The notes beneath the pieces were generated by a model, which ran no database searches, had not been told where the DNA came from, and was given only the letters and a program-made list of their open reading frames with translations. The translations under genes were made by a program, and so were the position numbers. From an uncultured Sphingomonadales bacterium (GTDB lineage Bacteria; Pseudomonadota; Alphaproteobacteria; Sphingomonadales; Sphingomonadaceae), in NCBI GenBank assembly GCA_903893935.1, contig CAITOD010000420.1:1-5044 (forward strand): 5,044 nt of DNA. Reading direction: 5' to 3'. The stretch's first letter is position 1; each line of letters opens with the position of its first letter. Shown here piece after piece: positions 1-5,044 of this stretch.

Positions 1-39
1 AAGGCCGCAGCGGAATAGGCAGCCTGCCGGCTCGAACGG

Positions 40-1572
40 TCAGGCGTGACGTTTGAGCCGGTACAGTCCAAACCGGTGTGTGCCGAGCACGAAGCCGCTG
101 TACCGTTCGTAGTCGCGCGCCAGAAAATCGAGCAGCACCGCGCGCGCGACATGGTTGGGCAGATAGATTGCCTTCCATTCGCCCACCAGCACGACATCGG
201 GGTGAGTCATCATGATCCGCGCCACTTCGCGCCCCGGATTGACGCCGATCGCCGGGGCCTCGGTCCAGGTGTTGAGATGCGCGGCGAAGGCATAGCGCGT
301 CGGGATGCAGGCATCGACCGTGCGATAGAGCCCGGGTTCGCCATCGAACTGGTAAAAGCACCCGCCGTGCATTTCGCGCCGGATCAGCTGGGTCATGTCG
401 TCGAATTGTGCTGCGGTGCCGTGGTTCTTGAACTGGATGCCCATCACCGCGAGCCCGCCGAGCGCGCTGGTTACCAGCACGAACCGGCCGAACCATTTTT
501 CGGCGGGGATCGATCGCGCCAGCACCGGCGCCGACAGCACGGCAAGCGGCGGCAGCATCGGGGCGACATAGTGGTCGTACCAGGTGCCGAACACCAGATA
601 CCCGACCACCGCCGCGACCGCCCATGCACGCAGCACTGCCGGCACCGCCGGGTGCCGCGGGCGGGGCATTGGCAGCATGCGCGGTGCGACCAGCACCGCC
701 AGCCAGAACGGGGTGAGCGCAACCAGTTGCGCCGCCAGCCGCAGCCACGAGGCATTGCCATCGGGCAGGCGCTGCAGGATCGAGATGAAATTGGCCTGAA
801 GGAAATCGTGCCCATGGCCCATCGACTGGAACCAGGCATAAGCCATCAGCGTCGGCGCGAGCGCGACCGAAGCCCACACGCAACCGGCGACCGCCAGCCT
901 GCGCCACGACCACACATCGGCCCAGCCGCGTGCCAGTAGCAGCAGCCCGAACGCCACGCCTTCGAACAGCACCGAATATTTGATCTGCAGCGCCACACCC
1001 ACCAGCGCCATGACGCCGATGCCGCGCCCGATCAGATCGGGCGCTTCGGGCCGCTTCCACACTTCGACCAGTTGCAACGCGGCCAGCGCCATCAACAGGT
1101 TGTAGAACACCGGGGCTTGCCCGAAGGCACAGGAAAACCCGGGCATGGCAAACGTATAGACAACACCGGCGAGCCACGCCGAGGAGGGCCGCGCGATCTC
1201 GCGCGCCATGCGCTGCACCAGCATCGCGGTGGCTGCAGTCGCCATCACCCCGAACAGCTGATAGACCAGCACCGGATCGCCCGGCACCATCAGGAACAGC
1301 CGATAGAGCAGGAACAGCCCGATCGGCTTGCGATCCCAAAGATCGACAAACGGCAGCGCGCCCTGGTTCCAGCGATCGGCCATCAGCAGATAGAACTGCT
1401 CGTCGACGTGGACGACCGGGTTGCCGAACATGATCAGCCGAAACACCAGCGTGATCGCGGCGAATTGCAGGAACGTCAGCCAGGGGCCCGAAATGTCGAT
1501 CGAACCGATGCGCAGGCGTGTCGGCAGCCCGGATGCCGCCGGTACAAATGTCGCGCCCGCGAGGTCTTGCAT
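40..1572 (-). CDS. GT-C family membrane glycosyltransferase (ArnT/PMT, GT39-like)
   Basis: Predicted 510-residue polytopic inner-membrane protein. Enzymes of this GT-C class move a sugar from a polyprenyl-phosphate donor to an acceptor on the periplasmic side; the substrate here cannot be read from sequence. After a short N-terminal tail, the first hydrophobic segment (about residues 31-49) leads into a periplasmic loop with H55-V-D57-E58, the acidic pair typical of the catalytic loop, then D77-L-W-D80-R-K82-P83, the family's second conserved loop motif. Roughly ten further hydrophobic segments follow to about residue 380, including the family-like HYVAPMLPPLAVL stretch (334-346). Residues 385-510 form a soluble, probably periplasmic tail with Cys405 and Cys422, which might form a disulfide. 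The ATG at 1572 has a GGAG 7 nt upstream. The gene lies 200 bp beyond era and shows no linked glycan genes. Fold class is confident; the specific role is unknown. Confidence 0.85.
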   Translation of the reverse strand: MQDLAGATFVPAASGLPTRLRIGSIDISGPWLTFLQFAAITLVFRLIMFGNPVVHVDEQFYLLMADRWNQGALPFVDLWDRKPIGLFLLYRLFLMVPGDPVLVYQLFGVMATAATAMLVQRMAREIARPSSAWLAGVVYTFAMPGFSCAFGQAPVFYNLLMALAALQLVEVWKRPEAPDLIGRGIGVMALVGVALQIKYSVLFEGVAFGLLLLARGWADVWSWRRLAVAGCVWASVALAPTLMAYAWFQSMGHGHDFLQANFISILQRLPDGNASWLRLAAQLVALTPFWLAVLVAPRMLPMPRPRHPAVPAVLRAWAVAAVVGYLVFGTWYDHYVAPMLPPLAVLSAPVLARSIPAEKWFGRFVLVTSALGGLAVMGIQFKNHGTAAQFDDMTQLIRREMHGGCFYQFDGEPGLYRTVDACIPTRYAFAAHLNTWTEAPAIGVNPGREVARIMMTHPDVVLVGEWKAIYLPNHVARAVLLDFLARDYERYSGFVLGTHRFGLYRLKRHA

Positions 1573-1579
1573 GCGTCAA

Positions 1580-1583
1580 CTCC
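1580..1583 (-). promoter_or_regulatory. Ribosome binding site of the GT-C gene
   Basis: On the minus strand GGAG lies 7 nt before the ATG at 1572. It is a good Shine-Dalgarno match at normal spacing and supports that ATG as the start. Confidence 0.65.
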
Positions 1584-1622
1584 AGATACTCAAGGCCGGT
1601 CGATAACGCCCCGGACCGGTCA

Positions 1623-1647
1623 TTCGCTCCGACACCCGTTGAGCGAA
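1623..1647. repeat. Inverted repeat, 7-bp arms, 11-nt loop
   Basis: TTCGCTC (1623-1629) and GAGCGAA (1641-1647) are perfect reverse complements separated by 11 bases. The element lies in the gap upstream of the GT-C gene, 51-75 bp before its ATG, just downstream of a candidate -10 box at 1651-1656. That position fits a 5' leader hairpin or a repressor operator. There is no T-run on either side, so a simple intrinsic terminator is unlikely. Function is inferred from position only. Confidence 0.5.
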
Positions 1648-1650
1648 CCA

Positions 1651-1681
1651 ATCATAAACCGGGCATGAACATGATGGTCAG
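1651..1681 (-). promoter_or_regulatory. Candidate promoter of the GT-C gene
   Basis: Reading the minus strand, CTGACC (1681-1676) resembles a -35 box (4 of 6 to TTGACA), and TATGAT (1656-1651) matches the -10 consensus at 5 of 6, with a rather long 19-nt spacer. An A/T-rich patch (1681-1697), unusual in this GC-rich sequence, sits at and upstream of the -35 like an UP element. This would give a leader of about 70 nt before the ATG at 1572. Weak -35 and spacing keep confidence low. Confidence 0.3.
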
Positions 1682-1772
1682 AATTGAACGAAAATTCGGC
1701 AGTGTTGCACAGGTCACTTGCTTCCCGGCAGCGGTTTGATCAGCCAGCCGCCGTGCGCACTGTCAAGCGCTT

Positions 1773-2693
1773 TCAAGGCACCCAGTCGAGACCGATCTCG
1801 TCGTAGAGTTCGCGGCTCTCGGCCCAGTGTTCCTCGACTTTGACATGGAGGAACAAGTGGACACGCTGGCCGAGCAGCGCTGCCAGTTCGTGGCGCGCCG
1901 CTTCGCCGATCGCCTTCAGCCGCGCGCCGCCTTTGCCCAGCACGATCGGACGCTGGCTGTCGCGCGCGATCACGATCTGCTGGTGGATCTCGACCGATCC
2001 GTCGGGGCGCGTCTGGTAGCTTTCGGGCCGCACCGCGCTGTCATAGGGCAATTCGTCGTGCAGCTGGCGATAGAGCTGTTCGCGCGTGATTTCGGTCGCA
2101 AGCAGGCGTTCGGAAGCATCGGAAACCTGGTCTTCGGGATAGTGCCACGGCCCCGCCGGCATCAGCGCACCAAGCCGCGTTTTCAGTTCGGCAACCCCGT
2201 CGCCGGTCAGCGCCGAGACAAAGAACACTTCATCGAACCCGCCCGCGGCACTCAGCTCTTCCGCCGCGATCAGCAGCGGCTCTTTGGGGGTCGCATCGAC
2301 TTTGTTGAGCACCAGGATGCGGCGTTCGCGGCGCGTGGCAAGCGAGGCCAGGATCGGTTCGAGATAGTCGCGGCGTTTCTTGCGCGCATCGACCACCAGC
2401 ACGATCGCATCGGCCTCCTGCGCGCCTTCCCAGGCGGCGTGGACCATCGCACGGTCCAGCCGCCGCCGCGGTTCGAACAGGCCGGGGGTGTCGACCAGCA
2501 TGATCTGCGCCGGCCCTTCGAGCGCAATGCCCATCAGCCGCGCGCGGGTGGTCTGCGCCTTGTTCGACACGATCGCCACTTTTTGCCCGACCAGCGCGTT
2601 GACCAGCGTCGATTTGCCCGCATTGGGTGCGCCGATCACCGCGACAAGGCCGCAATGCGGGGGCGGGGCGGCAGGTGAAGTCTCGTCATTCAT
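1773..2693 (-). CDS. era: GTPase Era, 30S ribosomal subunit assembly factor
   Basis: Complete 306-residue Era, close to the roughly 300 residues usual for the family. Era is a cytosolic, membrane-associable GTPase that binds the 3' end of 16S rRNA and aids 30S maturation. The GTPase domain shows every G motif: P-loop GAPNAGKST (21-29), switch I QTTR (47-50), DTPG (68-71), NKVD (130-133) and the G5 SAL (160-162). The C-terminal type-II KH RNA-binding domain carries VLGKGGARLKAIG (251-263) with its GxxG loop, followed by the usual LFLHVKV strand. The ATG at 2693 begins 9 bp after the rnc stop. I see no good Shine-Dalgarno before it (the bases just upstream are pyrimidine-rich), so translation is probably coupled to rnc. 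Gene order rnc-era is the widely conserved one. No odd residues or truncation. Confidence 0.98.
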   Translation of the reverse strand: MNDETSPAAPPPHCGLVAVIGAPNAGKSTLVNALVGQKVAIVSNKAQTTRARLMGIALEGPAQIMLVDTPGLFEPRRRLDRAMVHAAWEGAQEADAIVLVVDARKKRRDYLEPILASLATRRERRILVLNKVDATPKEPLLIAAEELSAAGGFDEVFFVSALTGDGVAELKTRLGALMPAGPWHYPEDQVSDASERLLATEITREQLYRQLHDELPYDSAVRPESYQTRPDGSVEIHQQIVIARDSQRPIVLGKGGARLKAIGEAARHELAALLGQRVHLFLHVKVEEHWAESRELYDEIGLDWVP

Positions 2694-2702
2694 TGGGGAG
2701 TG

Positions 2703-3380
2703 TTATCCAAAATTCTGCATGAATTCGCGGGCAGCTGCGGTTTCGGCGTCCTGCTTGCTGGTGCCGCGCGCGATTGCCTCGCCCACACCGTTGACCGCGA
2801 CCGAAACCGTGAACGTGGCCGCATGATCGGGTCCTTCGCGCGCCACGATCGTATAGACCGGGGGCTTGCGCCGGTTGCCCGCCGCCCATTCCTGCAGCGC
2901 CGCCTTGGGATGTTTGCGCTGGCCTGCGCCCGCTGCAACCGTGGCCGCCCAGGTGCGGTGCACGAAATCGCGCGCGACGTCGAACCCGTGTTCGACGTAG
3001 AGCGCGCCGATCAGCGCTTCCATCACATCGCCCAGAATGTTGTCGCTATCGGCCCCGCCATCGTCGCGCGCCTGTTTGCCCAGTCGGATATGTGCGGCAA
3101 GCCCCAGCTTGCGCGCGAGATCGGCGCAAGTCTCGCGGCTGACCAGCACGTTCAGGCGTTGCGACAGCTTGCCTTCGCTCGCACCCGCTTCAGCATAGAG
3201 CAGATCGGCAATTGCCAGCCCGAGCACACGGTCGCCGAGGAATTCGAGCCGCTGGTAATCGCGCGCCTCGCCCATCGAACCATGTGTCAGTGCTTCGTGC
3301 CAAATATCTTCACGGGCCGGTTTGTGCCCGGTGAGCGCGCTCAGAAAGCCCTGGGTGGCAAGGTCCAGCCGACTGGTCAG
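2703..3380 (-). CDS. rnc: Ribonuclease III (probable CTG start)
   Basis: Double-stranded-RNA endonuclease that processes rRNA precursors and other structured RNAs in the cytosol. Counted from a CTG at 3380 it has 225 residues, nearly the length of E. coli RNase III (226). The nuclease domain contains the signature QRLEFLGDRVL (43-53), with acidic residues E46 and D50, then E69, and DNILGDVMEALIGA (113-126) with D118 and E121. A double-stranded RNA binding domain follows from about residue 158 (PKAALQEWA) to GTSKQDAETAAAREF near the end. The start is uncertain. The only earlier standard start codon in frame is GTG at 3464, which would add 28 residues read out of frame through the lepB 3' end and has no Shine-Dalgarno. 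The next ATG, at 3275, would remove the first helices. The CTG overlaps the lepB TGA by 4 bp and has GGGGG 6 nt upstream. Product certain, start moderate. Confidence 0.9.
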   Translation of the reverse strand: MTSRLDLATQGFLSALTGHKPAREDIWHEALTHGSMGEARDYQRLEFLGDRVLGLAIADLLYAEAGASEGKLSQRLNVLVSRETCADLARKLGLAAHIRLGKQARDDGGADSDNILGDVMEALIGALYVEHGFDVARDFVHRTWAATVAAGAGQRKHPKAALQEWAAGNRRKPPVYTIVAREGPDHAATFTVSVAVNGVGEAIARGTSKQDAETAAAREFMQNFG

Positions 3381-4273
3381 AACGTGCCCCCGATGCGATC
3401 CCAGCGTGCCGCGGTAAACCAGGTCCAGGGCAGGAACCAGTTGGCGCCGCCGTCGGTCGACCACATCACGATCGTGGCGCGGCCAACGAGGTTTTCCTGC
3501 GGCACCAGCCCGATCCCGCCGCCTTCCACGGCCGGAAAGCGGCTGTCCATCGAATTGTCGCGGTTGTCGCCCATCAGAAACAGCCGGTCGGCGGGAATGG
3601 TAACCGGCGGCGTGTCATCCTGCGGGCGATAGCCGAGATCGAGCACGTTGTAGCTTTTGCCGCCCGGCAGCGTTTCACGGTATTGCGGATAGTGGCACGA
3701 TTGCGCGCCGTCCTTTTCCACCGCTTCGAATTCGGGCGAGACACAATTGGTGTTGGGCGACACGCGGATGACGAAATCGCCCTGCCGCACTTTGGGCACC
3801 GGTTGGCCATTAAGGAACAGCACGCCGCCCTTCATCTGCACGGTATCGCCGGGCAGGCCGATCACGCGCTTGATATAATCGACATCGTTGCCGGGAGGCG
3901 CCTTGAAAATCACCACATCGCCGCGCTGCGGCTGGCCCGCAAAAATGCGCCCGGGAATCAGCGGCAGGCTGAACGGCATCGAATATTTGGTGAAACCATA
4001 TGGCCATTTTGCCGCGAGCAGATAGTCGCCGTTTTCGAGCCGGGGCAGCATCGATTCCGACGGGATGTTGAACGGCGAAAAGATCAGGCTGCGGAAAATC
4101 CCGACGATCAGAACCAGCTTGACGAGGAAGAGCAGGAAATTTTCCTCTTCCTTGACTTTGCCGGGTTTTTCACCGCGCTTGATGCGGGCGGCGATCTCGG
4201 CGGCGGCATCGCCCTTTTTGGCTGCGCTGGTGCTCGGGTTCGGTTCGGGCGTATCGTTCATCGTCGCGGTCAT
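3377..4273 (-). CDS. lepB: Signal peptidase I
   Basis: Membrane-bound serine protease that removes signal peptides from exported preproteins at the periplasmic face. From the ATG at 4273 it has 298 residues. A charged cytosolic tail rich in Lys and Glu is followed by a single membrane segment (about 44-65), unlike the two spans of E. coli LepB but usual in alphaproteobacteria. Box B (IPSESM) holds the nucleophile Ser74. Box D (YIKRVIGLPGD, 133-143) holds the general-base Lys135, and box E is GDNRDNSMDSR (235-245). Cys177 and Cys193 lie in the periplasmic domain and could pair. Start choice: a TTG at 4297 would add 8 residues, and a second ATG at 4261 would remove 4. No strong Shine-Dalgarno decides among them; AAGG lies 13 nt before 4273. 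It is the first gene of lepB-rnc-era and diverges from pgi. Confidence 0.96.
   Translation of the reverse strand: MTATMNDTPEPNPSTSAAKKGDAAAEIAARIKRGEKPGKVKEEENFLLFLVKLVLIVGIFRSLIFSPFNIPSESMLPRLENGDYLLAAKWPYGFTKYSMPFSLPLIPGRIFAGQPQRGDVVIFKAPPGNDVDYIKRVIGLPGDTVQMKGGVLFLNGQPVPKVRQGDFVIRVSPNTNCVSPEFEAVEKDGAQSCHYPQYRETLPGGKSYNVLDLGYRPQDDTPPVTIPADRLFLMGDNRDNSMDSRFPAVEGGGIGLVPQENLVGRATIVMWSTDGGANWFLPWTWFTAARWDRIGGTF
3387..3391 (-). promoter_or_regulatory. Possible ribosome binding site deciding the rnc start
   Basis: GGGGG on the minus strand, inside the last codons of lepB, ends 6 nt before the CTG at 3380. It is G-rich but lacks the A of a canonical AGGAG, so it is a weak match. It matters because it favours the CTG over the GTG at 3464, which has no comparable sequence. 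Confidence 0.4.
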
Positions 4274-4308
4274 GTTGGGCGGGCAGCCTTGCGTCAAGCG
4301 GGATTATT

Positions 4309-4327
4309 GCCGGCCTATAACCGGCCG
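4309..4327. repeat. GC-rich repeat flanking a TATAA core
   Basis: CCGGCC (4310-4315) and CCGGCC (4321-4326) are direct repeats on either side of TATAA (4316-4320). The same bases also form two alternative 5-bp inverted repeats (GCCGG/CCGGC and CGGCC/GGCCG). The AT core inside symmetric GC arms, in a divergent promoter region, could be a promoter element or protein-binding site. Repeats this short can arise by chance in GC-rich DNA. Confidence 0.35.
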
Positions 4328-4335
4328 AACCGGGC

Positions 4336-4351
4336 GCGCATAGCAATGCGC
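4336..4351. repeat. Inverted repeat, 6-bp arms, 4-nt loop
   Basis: GCGCAT (4336-4341) and ATGCGC (4346-4351) are perfect reverse complements around AGCA. The element lies between lepB and pgi, 63-78 bp upstream of the lepB ATG and about 90 bp upstream of the pgi ATG. Position suits an operator; no T-run follows on either strand, so it is not a typical intrinsic terminator. Confidence 0.4.
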
Positions 4352-4432
4352 ACGGCGTTGGTCGATGTTTGCCGGCGCTTGGCGGAATTGCCGCGAGCGG
4401 GCACAAGGGGCGCACAGACCCCCGGCGAACCT

Positions 4433-4436
4433 GGAG
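4433..4436 (+). promoter_or_regulatory. Ribosome binding site of pgi
   Basis: GGAG lies 6 nt before the ATG at 4443. It is a good match at good spacing and fixes the pgi start. Confidence 0.7.
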
Positions 4437-4442
4437 TGACTG

Positions 4443-5044
4443 ATGACCGATACCCTTGCGGCGCTGTGGAACGAGCTTGAGGGCGTCGGTTTTCCGGCGC
4501 TCAGCGCGCTGTTCGAAGCGCCCGACCGGCTCGACCGCTATGCTTCTACGCTCGATCTGCCAGGCGGGGCGATTCGCTTCGACTGGTCCAAGACGCATCT
4601 GCACCCGGCCGCCGAAGCCATTCTGGCACGGATTGCCGAGGCGCAGGGTTTTGCCGACAAGCGCCACCAGCTGTTCGACGGCGAAGCAATCAACAACACC
4701 GAAGGCCGCGCCGCCGAACACACCGCGCAGCGCGGGCAGGGCGCACCCGCCAGCGTGGTCGAGGCCGAGGCGCTGCATGCGCGGATGGAAGCGCTGGTCG
4801 AGGCGATCCACGAAGGCATGCTCGGTGACGTGCGCTCGCTGATCCATATCGGCATCGGTGGATCGGCATTGGGCCCGGCGCTGGCGATCGACGCGCTGAC
4901 CCGCGACGGCGCGCGCGTCGCGGTGCATGTCGTGTCGAACATCGATGGCTGCGCACTGGAAGCCGCGTTCAAGGCGTGCGATCCGGCGACGACGATGATC
5001 GCAGTCGCTTCGAAAACCTTCACCACCACCGAAACGATGACCAA
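4443..5044 (+). CDS. pgi: Glucose-6-phosphate isomerase, N-terminal part (cut by window edge)
   Basis: Interconverts glucose 6-phosphate and fructose 6-phosphate in the cytosol, serving glycolysis or the Entner-Doudoroff pathway, gluconeogenesis and sugar-nucleotide supply. The frame is open for 200 codons plus two bases to the window end, so the gene is partial here, not truncated. Family enzymes are about 500-550 residues, so roughly 300 or more are missing, including the later catalytic Glu, His and Lys motifs. Visible family motifs are FDGEAINNTEGRAAEHTAQRG (78-98), the sugar-phosphate-binding IGIGGSALGP (136-145) of the first SIS domain, VVSNIDG (163-169) and the phosphate-binding loop SKTFTTTETMT (190-200). 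The start ATG has a good GGAG. It is transcribed divergently from lepB and has no functional link to it that I can see. Confidence 0.95.
   Translation, partial: MTDTLAALWNELEGVGFPALSALFEAPDRLDRYASTLDLPGGAIRFDWSKTHLHPAAEAILARIAEAQGFADKRHQLFDGEAINNTEGRAAEHTAQRGQGAPASVVEAEALHARMEALVEAIHEGMLGDVRSLIHIGIGGSALGPALAIDALTRDGARVAVHVVSNIDGCALEAAFKACDPATTMIAVASKTFTTTETMT

Larger units (their letters stand above)
1573..1772. other. Intergenic region between era and the GT-C gene
   Basis: This 200-bp gap contains no convincing coding frame. It holds the GT-C ribosome binding site, the candidate promoter and the 7-bp inverted repeat listed separately. It also has an isolated perfect TTGACA on the minus strand (1766-1761) directly after the era stop, flanked by 8-bp palindromes AAGCGCTT (1765-1772) and GTGCGCAC (1753-1760). 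No hairpin followed by a T-run was found downstream of era, so where the lepB-rnc-era transcript ends is not visible. Confidence 0.6.
4274..4442. promoter_or_regulatory. Divergent lepB/pgi intergenic region
   Basis: This 169-bp gap must carry the leftward promoter of lepB-rnc-era and probably the rightward promoter of pgi. On the minus strand AATAAT (4308-4303) is a 5 of 6 match to a -10 box and would give a lepB leader of roughly 25 nt, but no good -35 stands at 16-18 nt. No convincing pgi promoter could be identified by eye. Two short inverted repeats, at 4309-4327 and 4336-4351, lie in the lepB-proximal half and are listed separately. Confidence 0.5.

Noticed and set aside
1..39. Short GC-rich symmetries downstream of the GT-C stop
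   Set aside because: Arms are only about 4 bp with no T-run, and the region is cut by the window edge; too weak for a terminator call.
46..939. Long plus-strand open frame opposite the GT-C gene
   Set aside because: Antisense shadow produced by high-GC codon usage; its translation is rich in Arg, His and Gln, with no motif, and the opposite strand encodes a clear membrane protein.
1726..1753. Possible hairpin terminator after era
   Set aside because: Only CGGC/GCCG plus a mismatch and two further pairs around a long loop, with no T-run downstream on the minus strand; not convincing as an intrinsic terminator.
1827..2678. 283-codon plus-strand open frame opposite era
   Set aside because: Antisense shadow; era is unmistakable on the other strand with all G motifs and the KH domain, and the antisense translation has no recognisable domain.
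2700..3632. 310-codon plus-strand open frame opposite rnc and the end of lepB
   Set aside because: Spans two genes on the opposite strand and matches no family; typical GC-rich antisense openness.
4456..4842. 128-codon plus-strand frame starting inside pgi
   Set aside because: Out of frame with pgi, which is continuous from 4443 to the edge with its own ribosome binding site and motifs.
4170..4928. Minus-strand open frame crossing the lepB 5' end, the intergenic region and pgi
   Set aside because: Reads antisense through pgi, whose family motifs are clear on the plus strand, and out of frame through lepB; its Arg/Gln-rich product resembles no known protein.
1..5044. Mobile elements, CRISPR arrays, tRNA or rRNA genes, toxin-antitoxin or defence systems
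   Set aside because: Looked for on both strands: no regularly spaced repeats, transposase or integrase motifs, tRNA-like cloverleaf or small toxin/antitoxin pair was seen. The window reads as ordinary chromosomal core plus one glycosyltransferase.

Overview
The window is a GC-rich bacterial chromosomal segment holding four complete genes and one partial gene. Protein features point to an alphaproteobacterium, most likely Sphingomonadales (Novosphingobium, Sphingomonas or Erythrobacteraceae type). These include a single-membrane-span signal peptidase I, an RNase III with QRLEFLGDRVL in its active-site helix, and the wording of the Era KH domain. The taxonomic call is from family familiarity, not from a search.

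Layout. From 40 to 1572 on the minus strand lies a polytopic membrane protein of the GT-C (ArnT/PMT, GT39-like) glycosyltransferase class. A 200-bp non-coding gap (1573-1772) separates it from a compact minus-strand cluster transcribed from right to left: lepB (start 4273) > rnc > era (stop at 1773). lepB and rnc appear to overlap by 4 bp, and rnc and era are 9 bp apart, so the three are almost certainly one operon. A 169-bp divergent intergenic region (4274-4442) lies between lepB and a plus-strand pgi gene (glucose-6-phosphate isomerase), which starts at 4443 and runs off the right edge after 200 codons. The leftmost 39 bases show no recognisable feature.

How the genes work together. lepB-rnc-era is a classic alphaproteobacterial housekeeping grouping: preprotein processing (LepB), double-stranded RNA processing including rRNA maturation (RNase III), and 30S subunit assembly (Era). 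pgi is a central carbon enzyme on the opposite strand. The GT-C protein is probably an independently promoted envelope-glycan gene that happens to lie downstream of the operon.

Novelty. I see no mobile element, CRISPR array, tRNA or rRNA gene, defence system or other unusual locus. The most interesting point is the start of rnc. No in-frame ATG, GTG or TTG exists at a sensible position, and the best candidate is a CTG that overlaps the lepB stop as CTGA, preceded by a purine-rich GGGGG. Other findings are modest: small inverted repeats and possible promoters in the two intergenic regions, and an orphan GT-C enzyme of unknown substrate.
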